Part shown: one piece after another, positions 53,013 through 61,783 of the stretch
Numbering within the stretch: position 1 is the first letter of the stretch
Layout: each line of letters begins with the position of its first letter
Notes under the pieces: model-generated
Seen by the model: the letters and a program-made list of their open reading frames with translations, nothing else
Databases searched by the model: none
What the model was told of the DNA's origin: nothing
Made by a program: the position numbers and the translations under genes
NCBI RefSeq assembly: GCF_000227115.2
Contig: NC_016488.1
Span: 124,001-188,000, forward strand
Direction of reading: 5' to 3'
Source of the DNA: Naumovozyma dairenensis CBS 421
Lineage: Eukaryota; Ascomycota; Saccharomycetes; Saccharomycetales; Saccharomycetaceae
DNA length: 64,000 bases

Positions 53013-55853
53013 ATGGATCCATTCGCAATTGATGAAGATACTTTGAAAGAATTCTATAATTTAAAAACTCTAAATCCAACAACATCATGGGAACATGATT
53101 CATCTAATCTAATTGATTTAACTAAATGGCAAGATATTTCTCCAACAACAGATAACTCATATGATATTTTAAAGGATTTGATCTCACAACAACAATCATC
53201 AACTAAGAGAGAAATAGATAGATATTTAAATGATTCCTCTACTTTATTGAAGAATACGACAGATCCGTTAACTACTGAACAAATGATTACAAAATTAAAT
53301 AACTCTAATATCTCTTTGGATAAGTCTGGATCGGATAAATTCTTACATTATTTGATTAATAGTAAAGAGTTTAACGTCAAGGAATTCCTAAGAGATATTC
53401 ATAATAAGGATTCATTCGATGATTTAACTAAATCATTAGATAATTTAGATCAATTAATTCAATTCCAATCAAATGATTTGAAAAGTTTAGTTCAATTGAA
53501 TTTTACAAAATACGTTAAAATTAAAAATAGATTGGACCAAATTTATAACCAATTCTCAACGACGACAACGCAAACTAATGATAACGAGGACTACACCGAA
53601 GACCCTGTTTTAAATATTGATCAATTACATGAAAAAGTAGATGAATCGATTAGATCAATCAATTTGAAATTAAAACCATTAATTGATACATCTCAAACAA
53701 TAAAAAATTTCAAATTAACAAAACAATTCATTGAACAAAATAAACATTTTTTCAATTTACCAAAAATTTTGAAAAAATGTCTGATAAAAAATGATTATTC
53801 AAATTTAATAATTGAATATTCAAAAGGTTTAAAACTTTATAATGATTTCTTATCAAATGATAAACCTTTGAAAAGTATTAATCTGATTTGGAATGAAGTT
53901 GAAGCTATTATGAATAGTTACAAAGATACTACATGGGAAAAATTAATTAATCCAAATATTATTACTATACATTCATCAGAATCAAATTTCCTGCCTTTAT
54001 TTTCAAAATTATTAGATTTGAAAATTGATTCAAATCCCATACTTGATTGGATATCAATTCATTTAACAAATTTACAAAACCAATTAATTGAAAGATTAGA
54101 TCATGAGATGATTAAGATTATTGACGCCCAAAAGAAAATTTTAAAACTGGCCGCATTCACTAATAATAGTGATAATACAACGGCCGAAAACGACCAATAT
54201 CTAATTAATATGAAACCTTATTTATTAATCAATCAATTTTTTGAGCAATCAAATGATATAGTAGTTTCAACAACTACATCATCAACAACAACAAATGCAA
54301 TCAATTCCTTCCAAGGTTTAACGGATCGATCCGCCATTGTGGAAATGTGGTTACTTATCATAAAATATACCATTGAATTTCAAACTGTTTGTAATAAATT
54401 TATTCAACTTTGGGAATATATTGAAAAATTCCTTGACGGTACTTATCAAAACATTTTATTGAATGATAAAAGGAAAGATAATATCCTGGTGGGTGACTTG
54501 AATATAATAAATAATTATAAATTTATTTTACAATTAGATCCTAACGAAATTAATCAAATCAGATTGAAAGGTGAAGAGTTTGTCACTTTAGTAATGGAAA
54601 GATTATCCCTTTTCTTCCAATCCTCACAAGAGTCATTATCGAAACAACAAGATCAACAACAGCAACAACAACAACAAAAACCACAATCCAATGAAACTGG
54701 CCTACCATCAGATTATGGTTTTATACCTCCAACTGCAAATGGGTTAAGTTGTTTAAGATATTTACCAAAAATAATAAACCCATTTTTAAAATTTACCACT
54801 GAATTAGCTCAATTAAATATAACCCCAAAATCAGTAGAAATTTCAAGGTATTCTGCATCAATTTTAATAAAACGTTGCGTTGGTGCCATATCATCAATTA
54901 AATTAAGAGACATTTCAAATTTTTATAGATTAGAAAATTGGGATGTTTATACAACTATCACTGATCCCCTAACTCAAACAGAATATGAAATTACTCAATT
55001 TCCTGAAATTGTTCGTTGTTTCCAAGAATATAGTTTAAGAATCATTAGAGATTTCCTTTTCTCATTTGAAAAATTACCCGTAATAAATGGAATATCCATT
55101 GTAGGATACCCATCAAAACAATTATTAACAGGCGTTGAACTTCAACAAGTCATATCAATGGAAGCTGTCTTGGAATCCATTTTGAAAAATGCAGCTAAGG
55201 ATAAAGATAAGCCAAGAAGTTCACATACTATTTTAACGTTAACTAATTTACAATATATTAGAGAAATTACATTCCCAACAATATTACAATATTTTGATGA
55301 TGCATTTGAAATGAATCTAAAATCAAAACCATTAGAAATTTTTAATCTTTTAAATAAGATGGAAACATCCATATTCGGTAATTACCTTTCTGAATTGAAA
55401 ATCAATTTAAGAGATATCCTGGAAGATAAATTTAAAGAAATTAGCTGGCCAAGTTTTGAATCAACTTCATTTAGAGTAGGTGATTATATCTTGGAAGCTT
55501 TGATGTTATTAGTCACAATATATAGTGAATGCTTTAGAATTGGTCCACAATTAATTGACAAGATCATTAAAGAGACTCAAATTTTCATGGCAAGATATTT
55601 GTTTGAAGCTTTTAAACCATTCATTGGTAATTTATCATCGGATGGGTTGTTACAAGTTACTGTGGATCTACAATTTTTCCAAAAAGTTTTGGGGTCATTA
55701 TTAGAGAAGGATACTGAAGCTACATTGACTGCTTGTTTACAAAATTGTTTCCAAAATGATACAAAGAGAATGAGAACATGTATTAAAGAAGTAGAGCCTA
55801 TTGTGAATTCTAATTTGGAAAGAACTCGCGTTCAATTTGCCGCATTCAAGTAG
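53013..55853 (+). CDS. SEC5: Exocyst subunit Sec5
   Basis: 946 residues against 971 in S. cerevisiae Sec5 (YDR166C). The start is the ATG at 53013 (MDPFAIDEDTLKEFYNLKTL); the frame opens 20 codons earlier only from a GTG. The protein is a rod of helical bundles (CATCHR fold): an N-terminal coiled segment, conserved DKFLHYLINSKEFNVKEFLR (about 109-128), and a C-terminal helical domain with LPKIINPFLKFTTELAQL and VLGSLLEKDTEATL. A Gln tract (about 545-560) interrupts the middle. Sec5 is part of the octameric tether for secretory vesicles at bud tip and neck. Convergent with TRM82, as in S. cerevisiae. Confidence 0.95.
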   Translation: MDPFAIDEDTLKEFYNLKTLNPTTSWEHDSSNLIDLTKWQDISPTTDNSYDILKDLISQQQSSTKREIDRYLNDSSTLLKNTTDPLTTEQMITKLNNSNISLDKSGSDKFLHYLINSKEFNVKEFLRDIHNKDSFDDLTKSLDNLDQLIQFQSNDLKSLVQLNFTKYVKIKNRLDQIYNQFSTTTTQTNDNEDYTEDPVLNIDQLHEKVDESIRSINLKLKPLIDTSQTIKNFKLTKQFIEQNKHFFNLPKILKKCLIKNDYSNLIIEYSKGLKLYNDFLSNDKPLKSINLIWNEVEAIMNSYKDTTWEKLINPNIITIHSSESNFLPLFSKLLDLKIDSNPILDWISIHLTNLQNQLIERLDHEMIKIIDAQKKILKLAAFTNNSDNTTAENDQYLINMKPYLLINQFFEQSNDIVVSTTTSSTTTNAINSFQGLTDRSAIVEMWLLIIKYTIEFQTVCNKFIQLWEYIEKFLDGTYQNILLNDKRKDNILVGDLNIINNYKFILQLDPNEINQIRLKGEEFVTLVMERLSLFFQSSQESLSKQQDQQQQQQQQKPQSNETGLPSDYGFIPPTANGLSCLRYLPKIINPFLKFTTELAQLNITPKSVEISRYSASILIKRCVGAISSIKLRDISNFYRLENWDVYTTITDPLTQTEYEITQFPEIVRCFQEYSLRIIRDFLFSFEKLPVINGISIVGYPSKQLLTGVELQQVISMEAVLESILKNAAKDKDKPRSSHTILTLTNLQYIREITFPTILQYFDDAFEMNLKSKPLEIFNLLNKMETSIFGNYLSELKINLRDILEDKFKEISWPSFESTSFRVGDYILEALMLLVTIYSECFRIGPQLIDKIIKETQIFMARYLFEAFKPFIGNLSSDGLLQVTVDLQFFQKVLGSLLEKDTEATLTACLQNCFQNDTKRMRTCIKEVEPIVNSNLERTRVQFAAFK

Positions 55854-55994
55854 AAAATATTACATTATTATATAGACTATACGTATATAGTAAAGGATTT
55901 CTTTTATATATTACAGACGATGAAAAAAGAAAAAAAGTGACTACTATGATTAAGTTATGATACAATTTTTTCAATATATATAGTACTACTCTCT

Positions 55995-57353
55995 CTAGGA
56001 GAAAGCTTCACCATGTTTCTTCAAGTTGGCAATATTGTATAACGGATAAACATCATCTTTAGATGAAATGGTAACGTTTTCGTTATTTTTTAGTTTATCA
56101 GTAATGAATTTATCTATTGATTTTCCTTTATCTTCATTAATAACGAATTTGTTTTGTTCAGGATTGAATGCAACAAATTTGATAAAGTCCTTTTCAGAGG
56201 ATTCACGATTATCTAAAGTAATTAATAATTCATCTTGAGTTGTGTTAGCAAAAAGTGAAATCAAATTACATGGTAATTCAATTATTTGAAACAATGATAG
56301 ACTATAATCATCTTTATTTATTTTCAAAATAACAAGTGCCTTTGTAGCCTCAACAAAAAAAGCAATGTAGGGTAAATTGGCAAATGAAACCACTTTAGAA
56401 ACTGCATATTCAACGATATCGTTAGTCTCATTTTGGAACCTTGCTGGTGCTAAATTTGCATCGGTTAAATATGGTTGTATCAATTCAGAGTAATCAAATT
56501 TGAATAAACTCTTACCAGATATCCAATCCCAAAGGAAGATATAATTATCACCACCTGCGCTAACTAATAATCGTGGGTCCCATAGGAAGTCACACAACGT
56601 AGAAACGAACTCTTCATGGCCAAATAACCATTTATCAATAATGAAACATTGTGGATAATGAGACACTTTGATATGTTCATCTCTATCAGAAGTAATTATG
56701 AATTGTTTCCCAGATTCAGGATCTTTCTTCATCATGACATCAGTTAGCATGGAAACATGCCCCAAGATAGGTTCAAATTCATTAATCTTATCCTTAGGTT
56801 CTTCATTAATGATCATTTCAAAGGCATCTCCAAACTTATCAACCATTATAACCTTCTCATTATCTTCCGTTGTAGCGATAGCATTTGGTCTCTTTGGGTA
56901 TGGTTGTCTTTTCACCAAAGTTAAACAATTCTCCTTATTATTTGTATCAATTTTCAAAACAAGAATAGATTTATCAGAATCCGCACATGCAAAAAGCATC
57001 TTATTATCCCTAGAAAGTAATAAATTCCTAACGATGGAATAAATTGGGGGAGCACCAGTACCAGGAGTTGGCACTTTAGCTACAGATCTCACGACCGGTT
57101 CACCATCTGTTGATTTGGATTTCTTCGTGGCGGCGGCTGCTGCGTTTTCAGCTAATTGACGTTGTTGTTCCTTGATGACCTTTTCTTTGATAAGATTGGT
57201 ACGATCTAGAGTGTCTACCCAGCTACCGGCCAAAGAGTAGTTCCATGAACCGGGATTACAACGGAATGCTAAGATGGTGTTTTTCACTACTGTAAAAACT
57301 AGGGTACCATCATTGGTGGAGACACTCGATTGAAATGGGTGAATGATGGACAT
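55995..57353 (-). CDS. TRM82: tRNA (guanine-N7) methyltransferase subunit Trm82
   Basis: 452 residues against 444 in S. cerevisiae Trm82 (YDR165W). It is the non-catalytic WD-repeat partner that stabilises and activates Trm8 for m7G46 formation in tRNA. WD/beta-propeller blades are recognisable: LLLSRDNKMLFACADSDKSI, AIATTEDNEKVIMVDKFGDA, GHVSMLTDVMM...ITSDRDEHIKVSHYP, and GHEEFVSTLCDFLWDPRLLV followed by SAGGDNYIFLWDW. A charged Ala/Lys insertion (about 57-87) sits in the first blade, as in the yeast protein. A PAC-like motif lies upstream. Divergent from SEC1 as in S. cerevisiae, but 4.4 kb apart. Confidence 0.95.
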   Translation of the reverse strand: MSIIHPFQSSVSTNDGTLVFTVVKNTILAFRCNPGSWNYSLAGSWVDTLDRTNLIKEKVIKEQQRQLAENAAAAATKKSKSTDGEPVVRSVAKVPTPGTGAPPIYSIVRNLLLSRDNKMLFACADSDKSILVLKIDTNNKENCLTLVKRQPYPKRPNAIATTEDNEKVIMVDKFGDAFEMIINEEPKDKINEFEPILGHVSMLTDVMMKKDPESGKQFIITSDRDEHIKVSHYPQCFIIDKWLFGHEEFVSTLCDFLWDPRLLVSAGGDNYIFLWDWISGKSLFKFDYSELIQPYLTDANLAPARFQNETNDIVEYAVSKVVSFANLPYIAFFVEATKALVILKINKDDYSLSLFQIIELPCNLISLFANTTQDELLITLDNRESSEKDFIKFVAFNPEQNKFVINEDKGKSIDKFITDKLKNNENVTISSKDDVYPLYNIANLKKHGEAFS

Positions 57354-57499
57354 ATGAATGTAATGGATGTAATTATCTTTTGATCCTGGAGTGAACCTAT
57401 AGCATATAGTATCTATGCCGGCATCTAATAGTTGTTGAATTGTCTGTTCTTTCTATGTATAAACCTTGAATGTTTTTTTTCCAAATAATTTTTCAGCTT

Positions 57500-57509
57500 A
57501 GCTCATCGG
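57500..57509 (-). promoter_or_regulatory. PAC-like element upstream of TRM82
   Basis: The complement reads CCGATGAGCT, one mismatch from the PAC motif GCGATGAGMT of ribosome and tRNA biogenesis genes, about 150 bases upstream of the TRM82 start. Tod6/Dot6 control would be inferred from S. cerevisiae. Confidence 0.5.
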
Positions 57510-58201
57510 GAAAAGGAAAAGGAAAGGAAAGGAAAAATTATGAAAACGTTTTACAGATAAACAGTTAACATCAACAAGTGGCAAGTAACTGAATCTTTTC
57601 AGTTATCAAGGGAAGAGTGGTTCTTCTTATTTCTTCTCAGCAAGCTGTGTTGTAAAGGTTTGGGAGTGGTATAACCCTTTAATGGCACTTCCATAAAGTC
57701 GTGGGACCAATATAGGACCGCATCTCTGTCAAACCTTTTACACCATATTTTTGCCACCAGTGGTCCGAGGTGTGCAGAAAGCAGTATGGAGAAGGAAGAG
57801 CAGTACAAAGCTCTTTAAAGGTCCTACTAATATGACTACTACTGACTAAATATTTTGCTCCAGTAGATGTTTAGCAACTGCGGACTGGTCATTATAACAC
57901 ATTTGGATGTGCATCATGCCCCTTTTCTCCTTCCATATTGTCAATGGAAATAGTCAGGGAACATTATCAGTTGCCATGCCAATAATAGCTGCTTTATATT
58001 TGCCAACCATAACATATCATGTTTTTCTAGAGCTGCTCGTAAAAGTATTGACTGTTAGACAATGTGTTCATCTTTCTTAAAAGAGAATTTTTAACATTTT
58101 ACAGAACAATCACCCAATTAAAACAAAAAATATCAATTATAACTAATAAGATTCCGCTTTTCCTCTCAAAAATGCTACCAAATATTAGGTCTAGCTGATT
58201 C
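57510..58201. other. Region between TRM82 promoter and Ty fragment
   Basis: About 690 bases, no gene. The 3' boundary of the truncated retroelement lies near 58200; no 3' LTR was recognised. Confidence 0.5.
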
Positions 58202-58410
58202 TCAGAGAGGTATATTGTTCATGCTTAGTAACCCATTCAACTCAGCTCCATCGGCTGTATTCATTCTATGCGGTCTTCTAGCAACAGGCTCAGTCCCGGG
58301 CTCAAGTTGAATAGAGTGTATAATCACTTTGTGTGAAATTGGTTTATTTGAGGGTTGATCAACAACAGCTTTTAAATATTCTTTCAAAAATTTGTGCTGC
58401 AAGAGGAGAG
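58202..58410 (-). pseudogene. Reverse transcriptase N-terminal remnant
   Basis: In a different frame from the protease, the segment IHSIQLEPGTEPVARRPHRM is the gypsy-type lead-in to reverse transcriptase. It runs to a stop at 58202. The catalytic YxDD region is absent. The frameshift from the protease ORF lies near 58380. Confidence 0.7.
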
Positions 58411-58952
58411 ATTTTCTCTTCAGAAATATGATCTGCATTACTGATGAAGAACAAATGAGCGTAAACGTCAGAATTTTGCAATTCTTTACGGGCTTCCTCA
58501 GCACTAATTGTTCTAAAATATTCCTCTGTCGTAATCAATTTGACCTCTCTAGAGATAATTGGTATAGCGATGTCCTTATATTTTTCTTTAAAAGGAACAC
58601 CTAATATGCAATCTCTTTTGAGCCAGTCTCCTACAAATACAATGATGGTAACAGGTTCTGATTCAATAATTGCAGGAAATGAAACCATTTTTTTAACCCA
58701 TAAGATTTCGCGATTGGCAGAATAAACCATTAACGATTGTTTTAAACTAGAAAGATTGAATTTTTCATTATTATTACGTAAATTATTTAAAACATTATAC
58801 GAAATGAAATTAGCAGTTGCGCCGGTATCAACAATCGCATCCAATTTTGAGAAACGAGTTTCAATTGTAGTCGAAGGGGATTGGCCAAACATACTTTCAT
58901 CTTCTAGGCCTAGACAATAAATAGAAGAAAGGGTTAACTCTGAAATTAAACC
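58359..58952 (-). pseudogene. Retroviral-type aspartic protease ORF
   Basis: The frame is open directly after the gag stop codon and in the same frame as gag; its first ATG is at 58892 (177 residues from there). The protease signature is DAIVDTGATANFI (active-site DTGA) with a downstream DCILGVPF segment typical of the second part of the fold. It ends by frameshift near 58380. It would be translated as part of Gag-Pol, probably not from its own ATG. Confidence 0.75.
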
Positions 58953-59906
58953 TTATTGGTTTCCTTTATCACTAGATCTATTTTGGGCTGATTTGGAATG
59001 AAGAGTCCAACAATTAGAGTTCTCATGCCCCAACTTACCACAATGGGAGCATCTCTTATTAATTTTGTTGAATTTTGTTTTCTTCTTGACTTGGTAAGAG
59101 GATTCAGGACGAGGTCTCTTCTCGACCTTTCTTGTCTTTAAGTGAGGAAGTGTCCAACTATAGGCTGCATCAGCAGAACTTGGGACATTCAATTTTGCAT
59201 ACAACTTCAAATCTCCTGGAAGACATGAAATAAACAAATACTTAACAGCATCGTCAGTGAAGAAACCTTCACCTAAAGCTGAAACGTATTGTTCGAACTT
59301 GAATACATCCTCTGGAGTCTGGATTCGGTGGTTCTTAATACGTTCCATCTTGTCAATGGGGTGATCTTTCGATCTGTATTTGTCAACAATCATGTCAACA
59401 AAGAAGTCGAAGTCGTTATCTTCATAGTTTGGAACATTTCCAATTTTGTCCGCAAACCAATTAGATGTAGGCCCTTTTAAAAGGTCACCTAATAAATCAA
59501 CGGCGTCTTGACCTTGGAGCTGAACTTTTCCGACCTTCTGACGGATCCGTTTAGCCCAAGTATCCATGTTGACTTTGTTCTCAGCCTCCCCATCGACAGA
59601 ATCTAAACTCTTAAGAGATTCTCTGATATCTGCAATGGTTTTCTGCTTGGGAACTCCGTTAGTCGACTTCCTTGACGAACCTTTGGCTTGCAACATTGTA
59701 ATAAAAATATCTTTCTCAGCTTGAGGTATCTGACTGTTGTTTAAGAAAGCAGCAACAGTCAAGGCGGAAAGACCTTTAGAAGCAGATGGTTCGTTTGCCT
59801 GAACTGATGGGCCTAACATATCAACATCCTCGTTAGGGGTGGTGACTACTTGTGCCAAATCCGTTGGGTCAGCTAACTCTTCCACTGGTTTATCAATGTT
59901 GTTCAT
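58953..59906 (-). CDS. Gag-like protein of a Ty3/gypsy element
   Basis: 317 residues, intact from ATG to TAA. A Ser/Gln/Asp-rich N-terminus precedes a capsid-like helical region (about 105-245: TWAKRIRQKV, GPTSNWFADKI, DKMERIKNHRIQTPEDVFKF). A basic stretch (about 260-285) leads to a single CCHC zinc knuckle CSHCGKLGHENSNC (about 287-300), spacing C-x2-C-x4-H-x4-C. This is the nucleocapsid signature of LTR retrotransposons. The intact frame suggests a relatively recent insertion despite the 3' truncation. Confidence 0.85.
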   Translation of the reverse strand: MNNIDKPVEELADPTDLAQVVTTPNEDVDMLGPSVQANEPSASKGLSALTVAAFLNNSQIPQAEKDIFITMLQAKGSSRKSTNGVPKQKTIADIRESLKSLDSVDGEAENKVNMDTWAKRIRQKVGKVQLQGQDAVDLLGDLLKGPTSNWFADKIGNVPNYEDNDFDFFVDMIVDKYRSKDHPIDKMERIKNHRIQTPEDVFKFEQYVSALGEGFFTDDAVKYLFISCLPGDLKLYAKLNVPSSADAAYSWTLPHLKTRKVEKRPRPESSYQVKKKTKFNKINKRCSHCGKLGHENSNCWTLHSKSAQNRSSDKGNQ

Positions 59907-60315
59907 TTTTACTTTTCAATTATCTCAATACTTTTGTGATCGTTACTATGCGGCTCTCTACCAAGTGTTAGACTAAGCTATTTCTAAGATAGGAATAATA
60001 TAACTATTAGATAAGCTGAATTAAATTACAGTTCAAGTTGACTAATGCGGAATACACGGTTCAAAAATAGGAAGTTGTCTTAAAGGGATTTTCATAGTAA
60101 ATACTCTCAGGATCAGTAGTACAAGTATGTCAGGATGGTAAAATCCTAAAGCAGTTTGTGAGTGCTCTCCCTTTTTCGGAGCTTCTCGCAGGTTAGTCTA
60201 TAGATGGTTATAGAATACAATATATTTATGCTTTGGCTACGATTATAGGGACGGATTTTTGTTGACCTTCCAAACATCTAATATAGTATAAACGTACTGT
60301 GATTGTGATTCAACA

Positions 60316-61507
60316 AAAATAAAATGATATCTTTACATCTTTTTCCTAATGTAACAGTTACATGATATTCAATCAAGGTATCAATATTTACTTTACTGTT
60401 GACGGACGTTGCCGGAAACATTAGAGTGAAACTAGTTATAGAGGAGAAGCCGTATATAGTACATTAACATATTTAATTTATTTACCGAAAGTTAGATTAA
60501 TATTTTTCGGTAAGTGATTTAAAGCAATGTTTTCATTATTGTGACTCTGTCATCACATTCTTTGCAGTAATAAATTGATGTTTTTTATCTTCATATGTGC
60601 CAAATGTATAGACTATGACATACATTTTATTACAAAATTACTCAGGTGGTCTTGTACATAGGTTATACTTCGAGATTTCTCTTTATAGTCATTGCTAAGT
60701 TGTTCTAGCTACTCAGTAGTATGCTTGACAATAAGTTTTTCTGAAAGTATGATTTAATAAGCCATTCGTAGAAGGGTATTCTACGACGGGTTATTTAACA
60801 CTAACTTAATGTCTTCAAGAGCAATATTCCCACTAAAAATTATGGCCACTCTATATATTTTTTGTGACAATCAGACAATATATATGAGGAACATTGGCTT
60901 GTAAATTTATTTGTTATATAATAACTAGGCAAAATTGGGTAGAGAAGTGTCATAGATTGAACAAAAAAAAATCTGCAAATAATTAAATATTTCATTTTCT
61001 TCTTCGAGTTTTGGTAAAGGGAAGGTTACCAAATGAATTGGTCCAAATCTATGAATAGGATCTGCCTTTGAATGAATCGTTACAACCTGCCTGATTTTAT
61101 CTTTTACAGAACAATTGGCTTTTGCTCATTTTTAATTGTTTATCTTCCTAATTAGTTATTCAAAGCAAAAAAGATAAATTTAAATACTGTAAAATAAATA
61201 ATAAATTCTATATAAAGGAAAATCAGCACCATTGGAGGGTTCGCAACTTTCTAACATCTATTCTAAAGACAAGGGGCAAAGAGGACTCATCTAGTCAACT
61301 CTAATACAATATTAACATCATCTTACTTGATTAATATGTGCTATAAAGGCTGTTTGAAAACGAGTAGGGATCCTTGTGTGAGAAAAGAGTAATTATTTTC
61401 GAGGCTTCACAACAACACGGGGTTCTAGAAGACCCTACTTCAAAACCCTTTCAGAATTGTATGAAAGCCCGTGTTTTAACTTTTTTGTAAAAAACTTTAA
61501 GGGTTAA
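60316..61507. other. SEC1 distal upstream region
   Basis: 1.2 kb, AT-rich, no gene or RNA recognised. Confidence 0.5.
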
Positions 61508-61609
61508 AAAGTCAATACCCTTGGGGAAATATTTTGTTTAATAATTTTTGATGAAATATTCAAAACCCTATCCGAAATTAGAAATATAACTGTAACATGT
61601 GGTAATGAA

Positions 61610-61783
61610 ATGAAACTTGATGATAGGAAACATAAATCGAAGAAGTTGAATAAAGATCTTGAAGAACTATTTAGTGCTTACCAGACAAAATTTCGTGTCC
61701 ATAAGGAGAATTTTCCTGAAGTAGTGGTCAATCTAGCCAGTACTATTGTAGCCATATACCAAAAATCAGGATGTCGAATCTAA
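61610..61783 (+). other. 57-codon ORF overlapping the SEC1 start
   Basis: MKLDDRKHKSKKLNKDLEEL and onward reads like ordinary protein, and the frame is open from 61508. It ends 13 bases inside SEC1 exon 1 in another frame. It may be the tail of a decayed gene, an upstream ORF in the SEC1 leader, or chance. No family recognised. Confidence 0.3.

Larger units (their letters stand above)
58202..60315 (-). mobile_element. 5' fragment of a Ty3/gypsy-type retrotransposon
   Basis: On the minus strand the order is possible LTR (about 60315-59966, starting TGTTGAATC and ending CTAACA), a 2-nt gap, a possible primer-binding site TGGTAGAGAGCCGC (complement of 59950-59963; the first six bases fit initiator tRNA-Met), gag, protease, then the first residues of reverse transcriptase. 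The element stops near 58202: RT, RNase H, integrase and the 3' LTR are missing. LTR limits are a guess from TG...CA ends and need a search for other copies. Confidence 0.75.

Noticed and set aside
58050..58080. Second LTR end (TGTTAGAC, shared with 59966)
   Set aside because: The match stops after eight bases; the following sequences differ, so it is probably chance.
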